Source: Calliphora vicina
Taxonomy: Eukaryota; Arthropoda; Insecta; Diptera; Calliphoridae
DNA length: 64,000 bases
NCBI RefSeq assembly: GCF_958450345.1
Contig: NC_088780.1
Location: 123,146,226 to 123,210,225 of the forward strand
Reading direction: 5' to 3'
Positions 46,801-58,138 of this stretch are shown one piece after another. Under the pieces are notes generated by a model, which saw only the letters and a list, made by a program, of their open reading frames with translations, had not been told where the DNA came from and ran no database searches. The translations under genes and the position numbers were made by a program. Within the stretch, counting starts at the first letter, position 1. Each line of letters begins with the position of its first letter.

Positions 46801-47821
46801 AGTTCTGTTCTTGTTCTGTTCTAGTTCTGTTCTAGTTCTGTTCTAGTTCTGTTCTAGTTCTGTTCTAGTTCTGTTCTAGTTCTGTTCTAGTTCTGTTCTA
46901 GTTCTGTTCTAGTTCTGTTCTAGTTCTGTTCTAGTTCTGTTCTAGTTCTGTTCTAGTTCTGTTCTAGTTCTGTTCTAGTTCTGTTCTAGTTCTGTTCTAG
47001 TTCTGTTCTAGTTCTGTTCTAGTTCTGTTCTAGTTCTGTTCTAGTTCTGTTCTAGTTCTGTTCTAGTTCTGTTCTAGTTCTGTTCTAGTTCTGTTCTAGT
47101 TCTGTTCTAGTTCTGTTCTAGTTCTGTTCTAGTTCTGTTCTAGTTCTGTTCTAGTTCTGTTCTAGTTCTGTTCTAGTTCTGTTCTAGTTCTGTTCTAGTT
47201 CTGTTCTAGTTCTGTTCTAGTTCTGTTCTAGTTCTGTTCTAGTTCTGTTCTAGTTCTGTTCTAGTTCTGTTCTAGTTCTGTTCTAGTTCTGTTCTAGTTC
47301 TGTTCTAGTTCTGTTCTAGTTCTGTTCTAGTTCTGTTCTAGTTCTGTTCTAGTTCTGTTCTAGTTCTGTTCTAGTTCTGTTCTAGTTCTGTTCTAGTTCT
47401 GTTCTAGTTCTGTTCTAGTTCTGTTCTAGTTCTGTTCTAGTTCTGTTCTAGTTCTGTTCTAGTTCTGTTCTAGTTCTGTTCTAGTTCTGTTCTAGTTCTG
47501 TTCTAGTTCTGTTCTAGTTCTGTTCTAGTTCTGTTCTAGTTCTGTTCTAGTTCTGTTCTAGTTCTGTTCTAGTTCTGTTCTAGTTCTGTTCTAGTTCTGT
47601 TCTAGTTCTGTTCTAGTTCTGTTCTAGTTCTGTTCTAGTTCTGTTCTAGTTCTGTTCTAGTTCTGTTCTAGTTCTGTTCTAGTTCTGTTCTAGTTCTGTT
47701 CTAGTTCTGTTCTAGTTCTGTTCTAGTTCTGTTCTAGTTCTGTTCTAGTTCTGTTCTAGTTCTGTTCTAGTTCTGTTCTAGTTCTGTTCTAGTTCTGTTC
47801 TAGTTCTGTTCTAGTTCTGTT
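46801..47821. repeat. Minisatellite array 2, 11-bp unit TTCTGTTCTAG
   Basis: About 93 copies of the same unit and in the same orientation as 9375-9975. The first unit has the variant GTTCTTGTTCTG; the rest look uniform by eye. It ends at TTCTGTTATATATTGG. The array continues to the left of the palindromic element in a few units only. Confidence 0.97.
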
Positions 47822-49949
47822 ATATATTGGTTATAACATTTAAACTCACAAATATTTCATAAAAGTCTTTAAGTTCTACATGAAATGTTTTAATTTAAAT
47901 AGTAAATTAACTCTTGTTGATTGTGTTGTAAAGTTAATGTTGTTGTCTAAGCTTCAATTGCTTTTTTGACAAGGGTTCAGAGTTCTCGATTGTCTCACTT
48001 AGCAAACTAACACTTTGTTAACTTTAAATTAAAAAGTGGGATTAGTAAAAATATAACGCAAATGTTGTGTTGAAATTTCTTAACATTTGTGCTGTTTTAA
48101 CCCACGGAACTTTATTATTTTAAACAAACTTATGTTATATAGGACGTCAGATTTGAAAATAATTTAAAGCTAGTTGAAAAGAAATAGCAATCAAAATGTA
48201 TATAAAAAATGCGAGTAGAAGTAACTTTCGGTGCAAGTGTATTCGCAAATGTTCTCTCTGTGCCGACCATAGCTATGGAACTAAGTTGTATTCATGGATC
48301 GTTATTTTCATTAATCATTAAATTCCTTACTGTGTATTAAATTGTGTATTGTTACCAGAATTAATATAAAAATAATAATTTTGGAAGCCAAATAATGATT
48401 TTGAATATAATCACATTTACTTGTTGTCATATTTAAATTCATGAAATTGTGTATGTGTAGAGTATATAAAATAAGGAGTGTACTAAATTTGCACACATTA
48501 CATACTCATAAACATAAGTTATGTATTATTTACGTTATCTTCTTGTTGCCTGTTAGTATCTACTAGTTTTATCTACTAAATAAATAGATTTATTCATATT
48601 TTCATCGCATCTTGTCAAAACTTATTACGGGCGTTTGCAAGATTTTCTACTTGGTACAGAAAGGAAGAGAATCTGGTCTATAACAAATGTAGCTGTTGTT
48701 GTCCTTTGGATTTTATCTTTTCATTGCTTTTAATCCTGGCAATAAAAAAGGGGTTATTTAATGTTTAATATTTAATGTTTTTTTCTCATGACCCAGTGAC
48801 ATGATGTGTATTTATATAAGTGTATGTGTGTTGTGTAGAAGATTGTATGTGTATTTGTATCTTTTGAATTTTTTTTTATTGTTTCATAATCTTTTGTTTG
48901 TCATGCTTCTGTTGGCTGCAAAAGTCTCTTGATGATATGATTTCTTAAATGTTTCAAAGTCAGAGCAAAAATCTGTAATACCTAAAGTAAACTTTAAGAC
49001 CCCAATTAACTATAAATGGAATAAGTTGTTTAAATCATTTAAAGTTTATATAAAATTTAAAATAGTATATTTATTAACGAGTTTTAGGCAAACAAATATT
49101 GTTATTATTTTCACAGAGAGAGAATTTCGATTGAAGCTTAAGAGTGGGCTATATTATTTTTTTTCTTTCTTTTATACATTTTCGCCGAGGAAACACTTCT
49201 AAATTTATTTAGCTTTGGGTGTTTTAAATTAAGTGCAAATTTATATTCGTAGCCACTTTGAAAGAGAAATTTATATTTTACTAAGAAAAGTGTAAATATT
49301 GTGTTAAAGTTTAATGCTGTTTTCATGTTGTGTCCTGCTGTAGGCTACAAAAAACATTTTGTCATTATTTACATGTTCTTCTTTTAAATTCTGCTGGCTT
49401 ATGCAGGTTAAAAGCTTATTCAATACCTTCCTGCTGAATAGTTTTTCATTTTTCTCCAAAGGTGCCAGACAAATAGCCTGTGGCTTTAATACAAAAACAA
49501 TAAGAAGGGAAGGTAGACCAAAGAGTTTGAACTGAATAGAGATTTGTTATTAGATTTAAATATTAGAACAAAAATTTAGAAAAAGAAGTGGTGGATTTTT
49601 TTAAAAAAAATTTTTTTTTTAATATTTCAATGGTGATTCTTCTCTGCGCTCATATTTCAGCAAATTATTTTCATTTAATATCAATACAATTTCTTTAATA
49701 ACAAGATTATATTAAGAAATGAAATAGATAAAAAGAACAAATCTTTGTATACATTTTTTTTAATAAATATAAAATTAGAGAAATGCTAAACAAATTCATA
49801 CATTTGCTGTACAAACTAATAATTGCGAAAATAAGTTCTAAATTTTGAAACATTTTCAAAATTTTTTTTTTATTGCTAAAATTAAAATGTTACCGACTGA
49901 TGTTTTAGCGTTCACAGAATATCAAAATTGTTAATAACTTCAAAATTAT
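47822..49949. other. Gene-free stretch
   Basis: About 2.1 kb with no element ends. Frames at 48311-48496 and 49138-49326 (minus) have no recognisable domain. Confidence 0.5.
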
Positions 49950-51240
49950 AGGGGGTAAGATTTTATCGTAAGTCAATATTTACATTTTACAGTAAACGAT
50001 TTTATCGTAAGCGACACATAGTTGTATAGAAAAAAAAGAGGGAAATAAATCTGTAACTTCTAAATGGTTAGATTGGTTTGAATGAAATTTCACGTGAGCA
50101 AGGAAGAAGAATTGTCGAGTTTAAGTTGTGAATGTGGACCTCATGGGCCCACTAGGGGCGCGAACAAGGCTCCTCAAAGTAGGACTCCTCGGGTATGTTA
50201 CATTTTTAAAACGATCCTATTTCTTCGTTTGTGTTCCGATTTCAAAAAAAATACGTAGCTATCAATTATATCTTATAGCTTAGGAGATATTCGCATTTGA
50301 AAATTAAATTTTCAACATTTTTACCCAACCTATTCCAGTTTTTTGATAACAGCGTATCCAAATATTTTCCGATTTTCTCCAGTTTTCCTTCATTAGAATA
50401 ACAACATATGTATGTGTCAAATAGAAAAAGAACTGTTTATAAAAAATGACTAAGTCCAAAGTTATATGCATTTTAATTTAAAAAATTTTAAAAAGACGAT
50501 TTTTCACAAATTTTTTGGCAAAAAATTACTTTTTTTCTTTTTAAGTTATCGCAAAAAAATTCTAAAAGGATGTATAAGGAATTTTTACTTTCTGAGAGCT
50601 AAGTATTCATAAAATATTTTAATTGAAAACAAAATTAAAAATTTTTCTTACCGAGGAGACCAGGTCCATTCAAAAAACACTTATTGTTTTATGTAAAATT
50701 AAAATTTAGGGAAAAAATTCTGAAATCGCATATTCGATATCAAAATATAGTAACCGATTTTAGATGGCCCAATATGCTTTTAATTATTTTGTAAAGGGTT
50801 TCGATAACTCCGACCCTGGTATGGATATTATAGACAAAAAACTAAAAAATTTAGATTTTTGGGATTTTTCAAAAAAATTTTGGGAATTGCGGGATTGCTG
50901 ATAACAAATTTCAAAATTCGTTTTTATTTTTTCATTTTAAATAGAAAATTTTACATAACTGTGAAATTTCATTAAAAACTATTCATAAATAACAATTTTA
51001 TTTCAATTTGAAAAATTTTTATCTATGCAAAAATTGAATAAACATTTTTTTTTGTCATATTTTTCAATAAAGTATTCAATGAATTTCATAAATATTTTTG
51101 AAAAATAGACAAATAGCTTGAACGAAATACTATTATATCGCATCATAACATTTTTAATTTTATGTATAAATTTCAAAATAATCGAGAAAACCTTCTCCTG
51201 TAAAATTCGTGTTTTGTCGCTTACGATAATTTGGCGCTAA
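49950..51240. repeat. Possible element bounded by TCGTAAGCGACA
   Basis: TTTTATCGTAAGCGACACAT (50001-50020, with a second GATTTTATCGTAAG at 49960) returns inverted as TTTTGTCGCTTACGATAATT (51212-51231). The interior has GC-richer patches (50138-50195) and no coding. Ends and target duplication are not defined. Confidence 0.45.
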
Positions 51241-52650
51241 GGGCTCGATATGTTACAAAAACTCTTGCGATGGGGGCTTCCGAACTTTGACAGTTGGTAA
51301 CGGCCATATTTTTGAAGGTATGTACATCTGTTGAATTGGCTGTCATTTATGCAGTTTGTTTTGCCAAATCACAACGTGTAAACGATAAAATAGAGTTTTT
51401 ATATAAAAAGATCGATTTTTGTTCAGAAATATGAGTGATCACAGATCGGACTCCTTTTCTTGATTAAACGCTTATTGTAGACAGCACTGAAATACATACA
51501 TAAAAAATGTGTTTGCATCCTCTAAATTATTTGTTTTGTATGACAAGGAATGAGTAATTTTATTTCAATGGATATTTTCTCGTGATCTCGTTTTCGAATT
51601 TTAATTAATAACACTCTGCTAAAAAAAGCATTTTGTGTCAGAGCTTGACAAAAAATGTAGGGTTGTAAGTCTCCCTCAAAATATGTTTAAAGTTATTTTG
51701 AAAATACTGTTTTAGGGTAGGTTGTAGTACTTTAGTACTTCTAACTCAAACATTTTTATACCGTAAAAGCTTAAATTGGTCCGACCGTTCTCAACTGATA
51801 CAATTACCAACGAACGACATTTGATTTTTATTTATATAGAAGATAATATGTATATAGATTTATGTATTTCGAAATCGATATAGAATTTTCTAATACTCAT
51901 TGCACTTGAAAAACAAAACTACTTTTTCTATTCCAACAATACAACATGCTACAATTATGAAAACGAAACTTTAACGATTACATGCAGTTCTCTTGTGACC
52001 GATTAGTTCTATTTTGGCCATTATTATATTAAAATAAATGTTTGTCTAACAGTTGCTTAGCAAATTCATCGTTTTCATATTAAAAAGTTTTCTCGAGAAA
52101 AACTTTTTAAACTAAGAAAACTGCCAAACACATGTATCAAAGACAATCTAAGATATCTCAAACATGCTTCTTCTTAACAAGTTAAAATATGTATGTCCAG
52201 AGATGTATGTATGTAAATCAAATGTTGTGGATACAGGCAAGACGAGAAAAGTTTATTATTGGCCCCAAAATAACAAGAGAAATAAAAAAAAGTGAACAAA
52301 ATTGTCTTCCACAATCATATTACCATGTTTTATTGAGCTCCAAACGAACGATAGCAGGAATGAATGGCCAAAGGAGAGAAGAACAGGGCAGAAAGAAAGC
52401 AAGAAAAAGTTTAATAATGTTGCTAAAAGTTTCGTTCCCTCCTACTTTTATTGCATGTTTTTGCTGTTGTTAAATGAATCTCTTTTCTTTTAGTTTTTAG
52501 CCACACATGAGAATTCACTCTATTAGATTTTATTAAAGGACTATTTTGTAGTAGCGTGGCACTTATTTAGCTCTTTTTTTTTTTTTTTGATTTCGCTTCC
52601 AAGGTCTGGGTGGCTAAAAATAACACAGTGATATAAAAATTAACGCAAAC
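51241..52650. other. Gene-free stretch
   Basis: About 1.4 kb. The frames at 52189-52493 overlap in two phases and match no family. Confidence 0.5.
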
Positions 52651-53610
52651 AAGTAATAGAGCTATATTCGGCTGTGCCAAATCTTATATACCATTCACCA
52701 AATTATACTATAAAATTTGAAATTTTAAATATTTTTAGGTAAACAAAATTTATTTTTTTTTTTAATTTTTTTTCTATTCTTTCCAAATTTTTTTTTAAAT
52801 TTAATAGTGAAAAAAAGTATGACAAAAAATTTTTGGGTGAAAAAAAAATTGGGCTTAAAAAATATTTTTCCCGATTTTAGGTCCAACTTACATATATATT
52901 AGAGTGACAGCCGATTTTTTTTTAGATTTCGGGTGGAATATTGTGACACTAGGCCTAAAAGTTAAATGCTGAAAATTTGAGCCAAATCGGACAACGATCT
53001 ATGGACGCGCATCGAAGTCAAAGTTCAGATATATGGAATTCATTAATATAAATAAATCTACATATTTCTAGAAAACAATGCAGAAAATTAACGAGTTTCA
53101 CCTATTTATTCCATATAAATAGTAAAATTTTGAACTTTGACCTCCATGCGCGTCCAGAAATAGTTGTCCGATTTGGGTAAATTTTCAGCATTTAACTTTT
53201 AGGCCTAGTGTCACAATATTTCACCCGGTACTTTTCGAAATTTTAACAAAAAAAATTTTCCATACAACTGATTTTCACTCTAATATATATACATTGTTGC
53301 AATGGATTTCGAAATATCGATCATAAGATATCCATATTGTCTATATTAATGACTTAGTAATCTAGATATATATAACAAAAAATAGGCCAAAAATCGAGGT
53401 TGTCCCGGTTTTTTCCTTATATTTCAGCTATTTGTGGACCGATTTTATAGATTTTAAATTGTAAGCGAGCTGGAATTTTCTGGAGAATTCTCGATATATT
53501 GATGTATCAATCATGTTTGTAAGTTATTTGGGGGCTACGGAAAGTTGAAAGTTGATCAACATACAGACGGAGATGGATATACAGACATGGCTATATCATG
53601 ATGTGAATGG
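52651..53610 (-). mobile_element. DINE-1/INE-1-like repeat, minus orientation, interrupted
   Basis: It opens AACAAGTAATAGAGCTATAT then hairpin TTCGGCTGTGCCAAA-type (about 52667-52681) and ACCATTCACCAAATTATACT, the reverse of the 3' end at 17140-17203. GATATCCATATTGTCTATAT, TGACTTAGTAATCTAGAT and GAGGTTGTCCCGGTTTTTTC (53320-53420) match 16870-16990 in reverse. It ends at ACAGACATGGCTATATCATG (about 53581-53600). A fold-back element is inserted at 52898-53284. Confidence 0.8.
52898..53284. mobile_element. Fold-back MITE in the DINE-like repeat
   Basis: Ends ATTAGAGTGA and TCACTCTAAT are inverted, and the arms pair over most of their length: GTGACACTAGGCCTAAAAGT / ACTTTTAGGCCTAGTGTCAC, and GGACGCGCAT / ATGCGCGTCC. 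About 387 bp with TA or ATAT on each side. No coding. The host repeat's sequence continues on either side. Confidence 0.88.
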
Positions 53611-54340
53611 TAACTTAAACATATCAGCAATCATATAAATAATTACAATGACTATGATATTGTTAAAAATGTTGAAATGTTTATGGGAAAAATGTACAAC
53701 AACCCTCGAACTTCAACCTTGGGAGCATTGAAAATCCAAATAGTTTAAAATAAGGCTCATCCTAATGTATAGGTATTGATGTGTGTATCTAATAAGTGGA
53801 TACTGTAGGTGTGATTGTGTGTTTCTTACCGGAAACTGTCACAAATCTTGTGATTTTTTTTCATGTTTTTGTTCTTCTTTTCTCTACATTTCATTGTTCT
53901 CATTTTAACAGGATGTAATGTTCTATATCAAAAGTATGTATGTTGAATTCTTGTGTTTCTCTTCTCATTTCTTTAGTTAGAGTTTTTTTTACTTTGTTTG
54001 TTTACAACATTTAAACTTATACATCCTTGTACGAACCAGGACATTAACAAACAACAGCAACAACAATATGTATACAGGAGAAGGTCTACAAATACATTTT
54101 CTATGGCCTGTTGTTGTCCTTTGTTTATATACTCTAAATGTACCCCATAAAACTTTATAAACTACAGCTAAATGAATTTCATTGTTGGTTTTGTAGTTCC
54201 TTGTTTATGGACATACAACGAAACTGTTTCATCTTATACTGAAAGATATTTGTACTCCTATGGATGTAAAACTATATTCGAACAGTAGGTAAGGAAGGTA
54301 AAAAACTGTTGTATTACAAGAATTTCGATATAAAATGTTT
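53611..54340. other. Gene-free stretch
   Basis: CAACAACAG simple repeat at 54053-54066; nothing else recognised. Confidence 0.5.
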
Positions 54341-54812
54341 ATTTTTTTTTTCTTGGACCAGCACTCAGTGGATGACCCCTACTCATGCAAAGCATTGTGT
54401 TGGAACTAGGAAAATAGGTTATGGGAGGGAGGATAGAGGGAGTAGTATTTGTGGACATTAGATTTGAATTTTCCTATATTGAAAGTGACAGGAAAGACTT
54501 CATGAGGAAGATTATTCCACATACGGACAGTATGGCTAAAGAACGAATTTTCTCTGTAATGTGAACGTGTGTTGCGTAAAAAACTACGGGTTTCAGGAAC
54601 AAGTTCCCTAATTTCTGCAGACCACATACCATTGTAGTATCGGTAGAACAGTGAAACACAACCCACATTGCGACGATGTTCCAGTGAGTCAATAGAGCTG
54701 GATATCCTACTGTCACCGATAAGCACCTTCGCCCTCTCCTGTACGCGGTCGAGTAACTCTAAAATAGACTTCGAAGCACCGGCCCATAGGGTTGGAAGTT
54801 TGACGTAGAAGG
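54341..54812 (-). pseudogene. LINE 3' end, reverse-transcriptase C-terminal part
   Basis: On the minus strand the frame reads WAGASKSILELLDRVQERAK, VLIGDSRISSSIDSLEHRRN, VGCVSLFYRYYNGMWSAEIR and ELVPETRSFLRNTRS, then jumps to HYRENSFFSHTVRMWNNLP and ends GKFKSNVHKYYSLYPPSHN-LFS at 54406. This is the region after the reverse-transcriptase core of a jockey/CR1-like non-LTR element. A short deletion removes the block between NTRS and HYRENSF. About 65 bases later the minus strand runs into an A-rich tail (T run at 54342-54354), giving the 3' end. 5' truncated at about 54812, as usual for LINEs. The clade is tentative. Confidence 0.85.
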
Positions 54813-55213
54813 TTTATTATGTTGATAAAAGAAGGAAATCGAAAAATTAGGAATACGGGTATGTGTTTCTTCGTATGACAATTTTTTTAAGTCGTGTAAG
54901 TCGTTGACTGAATGTTTTTGAATGGGCATATCAAATAAAATAGCAGTACATCATGTTGTATGTGCAGGCTTTTCGTATGAAGTCCTATTTAACTTAGTTT
55001 CCACTGTTTGGGATCTAAAAACTAATATAGGTTTTAGGTTAAGTTACGTGGGTTGCTCGCAAGTTAGCGAGTTCACTCGGAGGCCTTGTGGTCTATTATG
55101 GTAACCTTAGAAATACTATTCCCTTATGCTCCCTCCCTAAATTCTATGACTATGGAATTCCTGTGGTTCTCGTGAGAACCAGCCGGTACTTCTAATAAAT
55201 CTGATCATATTTA
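54813..55213 (-). repeat. Probable 3' untranslated part of the next LINE
   Basis: No open frame continues. A perfect palindrome GGTTCTCGTGAGAACC lies at 55164-55179. Position directly after the stop of the LINE at 55214-56000 suggests its 3' untranslated region, but the tail is not defined. Confidence 0.45.
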
Positions 55214-56000
55214 CTAGTGACACATCTCTGAGACATTCCAGATCATGGAAGAGAGCTCTACAAAGATATTGTATTCTATGATCTTGTAAGGCTGGGCACA
55301 GATGCTGTTGTACCTATTCCTGCTCCTCTTCATCCAATAGCTATAACGTGGGTAACCCATACGTTCCGTCATGTGTCCAATCATACAGTGCCCAGTGATT
55401 ATACCCCTAAGAAGCTTAATCGAATTCCTACTAACAGCCAAAAGAGTTCTGGTGCTATCATATGTCAGAGTGGGCCAGAGCATTCTGAATATTCTACAAG
55501 TGATGATATTTGATCACCTGAGTTCCGTCTCACCCAAAGCCCATTCATCTATCAATTTCGATACGATCACCAAGGGAGTGTGAATATCCCTCTGCGCAAG
55601 AGTTATGTCTAGGGACCACCCGCTGGTACATCAATTGAGAAGATATTTCGATCTAATAATGTTGGATTTAAGAGCCTTGATTGATGCAAGGCTGTCCAAG
55701 AAGATATGTATAGTCGAATTTTCGAGATTCAGTTCCCGGATTCTTCTTGCGGCTGTATCGATGGCATAGATCTCTGCCTGGAAAATCGTGCAGTTATATG
55801 GTAATTGAAGAGACAACAAAAGGTGCAGTTCTTCTGAGAAAATTCTCGAGCCCGTGCCTCTTTCTGTCTTTGAACCATCAGTGTAGATTTAGATCACGTC
55901 GTCCGTTAGGACAGAGTTCGCGGCCCAATCATCCCTTGTCGATATTCTGATCTGATTTATGGGCCTCTCCATTTTCCTGCTATAGTCCTTTAAACTTGGG
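55214..56000 (-). pseudogene. LINE (I-type) RNase H and C-terminal domain, broken
   Basis: The minus strand has IYTDGSKTERGTGSRIF (RNase H first Asp, about 55870-55920), YNCTIFQAEIYAIDTAARRI (Glu, about 55760-55800) and IHIFLDSLASIKALKS (Asp, about 55655-55700), the order of an RNase H domain. After a stop it continues with IDEWALGETELRS, LLWPTLTYDSTRTLLAVSRN-type sequence and LLRGIITGHCMIGHMTERMG, the conserved C-terminal region of I/R1-group LINEs, ending at 55214. A stop precedes IYTDGS and another follows the domain. The later His/Asp RNase H block is not clear. RNase H marks the I/R1/LOA groups and separates it from the LINE at 54341. Confidence 0.85.
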
Positions 56001-56528
56001 TCTCAAATATACTGATATTTTTTTTCTAAGAATATTATATAGCTATATACATCATTTAACGAAACTTCTGGAGAATGTCTTTAAAAATGTCTTTGTAAAA
56101 AATTGTAGCCGCCAGCACCCGCCGAAATACTTTTTTAAAAATTTTATGGAATGGAATATTTTGAAATATTTTTTTTTTATTATTGATATTTATATATCTA
56201 GACCCTACTGTAACTTGAAATATAGTAAATACAGATCTTTTAAAAAATTTAGTTTCAGAAACACATGAAAACGTAATTTTTAATTTTTTTTATTAATGAT
56301 TTTTATATATCTAGACCCTACTGTAATTTGAAAAAAAGTTTATATTGATATTTTTTTGGAATCGGAGACACCAATTCTATATAAAAAGAGCGCCAAATAA
56401 TTTTGTCCACCTAGATTTTGATTTGGGACCACAGTGATCCGGTAATAAAGCAGTCCGGTTAGCTCAGTACTCGGAGTATTTGGTACGAAAAGTTAACTCT
56501 GCTAAAAATTTAGAGGCTAAAGACAGAC
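56001..56528. other. Gene-free stretch with a small direct repeat
   Basis: TTATATATCTAGACCCTACT-GTAA occurs at about 56191 and 56306. GGTTAGCTCAGTACTCGG at 56458 looks like a tRNA A box but has no B box. No gene. Confidence 0.5.
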
Positions 56529-57148
56529 TACGGAAATTGAAGTCAAATTTTTATTTTTCTAATTCCGGGTCAATATTTTTATATTGCTGATGTTCGATGG
56601 AATGTTGTAGAAAACTTTAGGACCCAAACGCAGTAAATTTTTCCAAAAAGTTCTTGGTATAGGAAGCAATATGCAGTTGCGGCAAAAGAAGCCAAACATT
56701 TGTTACCAAGGGCTCTATAAATACCGAAATTTACATCAAATAATGTTTACAAAAGAGGATGCTTCCATTCTTCTTAATGTGCCCACTTATTTTTGGCCTG
56801 ATTTGGCATTGAGCCCAATTATGAAAAAAAATCCCCGAGAGTTTTTTCCCTTTTCGTTTTTTTAACATAGAATTTGAATAGGAAAAATGAGAAAAGAGAA
56901 AAAACTCCCGGGGAGTTTTTTGTCACTATGGTAAAGAAGGTGCCATGAGAGGCAAATCCTCGAAACTGCCTGGATCTAAGGCCAGTGAAGAGATATTGGG
57001 TTCTTGTTAAAAGAGAATTGAAGAGCACAAAAAGGTGTCCAAAAGTGTGGCAAATTTTAAACGTTCGAACAAAGTGACAGAAAGCATTATAAAAACCTTA
57101 ATGAAAGGGTTTCCAGAAAAGGTTCATAAATTTATCACTATTGATTAG
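56529..57148 (+). pseudogene. Tc1/mariner-superfamily transposase relic
   Basis: Shares CGGAAATTGAAGTCAAATTT with 19718 and the same coding blocks: QYAVAAKEAKHLLP-type (about 56670-56700), KRGCFHSS / EDASILLNVPTYFWPDLA (second catalytic Asp, about 56752-56805), CHYGKEG (56924-56944) and ESIIKTLMKGFPEKVHKFIT (57082-57141) before a stop. Frames shift several times and a hairpin insertion splits the FWPDLA-CHY block. It complements the 19718 relic, which lacks FWPDLA. Confidence 0.82.
56824..56921. repeat. Hairpin insertion in the transposase relic
   Basis: AAATCCCCGAGAGTTTTTTC on the left and AAAAACTCCCGGGGAGTTTT on the right are inverted at about 27 of 31 bases. It lies between the codons for FWPDLA and CHYGK, so it is later than the gene. 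Perhaps a very small MITE. Confidence 0.7.
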
Positions 57149-57484
57149 AAATAATTTCAAACAAATAATAAAAAAAATCAAAACTGTATTTTTAGTGGTT
57201 TCATTTTTATAAAGATTTTTTCGATCTCAGTCCTTAGAGGGTTTGTTCTGGAGAAATAATGGGGGTTGCTCATACATTTTACCTCCTGAGTAGTTACGAG
57301 CCTTTTCTATCCATTTTCCCCGAATTTCGTTCTCATGAATTTTAACCCTCGTGTGGCACGGCAATTTTTAACCGATCGAGTTCAAACGTTTGTGAAATTT
57401 TTATATGCTGCCCTTCGTCTTAGGTCCATTAAATAAAAAACAAAAAAAAATTTAATTGGAAGTCCAAAATAAGGTCCACACTAA
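57149..57484. other. Gene-free stretch
   Basis: Nothing recognised between the transposase relic and the next target duplication. Confidence 0.5.
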
Positions 57485-57492
57485 TGTCCACT

Positions 57493-58130
57493 TTGAGTTG
57501 TCAAATATTCGACATATTCTAAAAACCGGTTTTCGAATAATTCGAAATAGCATAATTTTCGAGAAAATCGGTCCACAAATGGCTGAGATATAAGGAAAAA
57601 ACCAGGACAACATAGATTTTTGACCAGTTTTTGGCCCATATCTGGATTACTAAATCATTAATATAGACAATAGATATCTAATGATAGATATTTCAAAGAC
57701 CTGTGCAACGACATATACATATGTATAAGGCCATAGTAAGTTGGACCCTACAAGGGGTCAAAATCGGAAAAATATTTTTTTGAATTTTTTTGTCCGAAAT
57801 TATTTTTCCCCAAAAAAGATTTTGTAAAAATAAAAAATTTAAAAAAAAAAATGGAAAAAACTTTTTTTAAAAAAAATAAAAAACTATTTTTAAGTATAAT
57901 TTGGTGAAGGGTATATAAGATTCGGCACAGCCGAATATAGCTCTCTTACTTGTTGTATTAAAATTATTAAAAAGAATCGCATAAAATCTTAAAATAAATT
58001 TTAAAAAATATTCGATTTTGTCGAATAATTCGAGACAAAAAAACCGGTTTGTCGAATAACTCGAAAACCGTCTTTTGTAAAAACCGGTTTAAAAAAACCG
58101 AATAATTCGAAAACCGGTTTGACAACTCTA
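57493..58130. mobile_element. hAT-like element with AACCGGTTTTCGAATAATTCG motifs
   Basis: Left TTGAGTTGTCAAA and right TTTGACAACTCTA are inverted with one mismatch at the terminal position. TGTCCACT at 57485-57492 and 58131-58138 is a perfect 8-bp duplication. AACCGGTTTT and CGAATAATTCGAA recur inside both ends (57520-57550, 58010-58120). The middle is a DINE-like fragment. No transposase. Confidence 0.85.
57560..57953 (+). repeat. DINE-1/INE-1-like repeat, 5'-truncated, inside a hAT
   Basis: AATCGGTCCACAAATGGCTG opens it; TTAATATAGACAATAGATAT and AGTAAGTTGGACC follow, as at 16935-17025, and it ends with hairpin TTCGGCACAGCCGAA (57921-57935) and ATAGCTCTCTTACTTGTT. The start hairpin is absent. 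Confidence 0.82.
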
Positions 58131-58138
58131 TGTCCACT

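Noticed and set aside
56450..56500. tRNA-like A box GGTTAGCTCAGTACTCGG
   Set aside because: No B box or cloverleaf can be built downstream.
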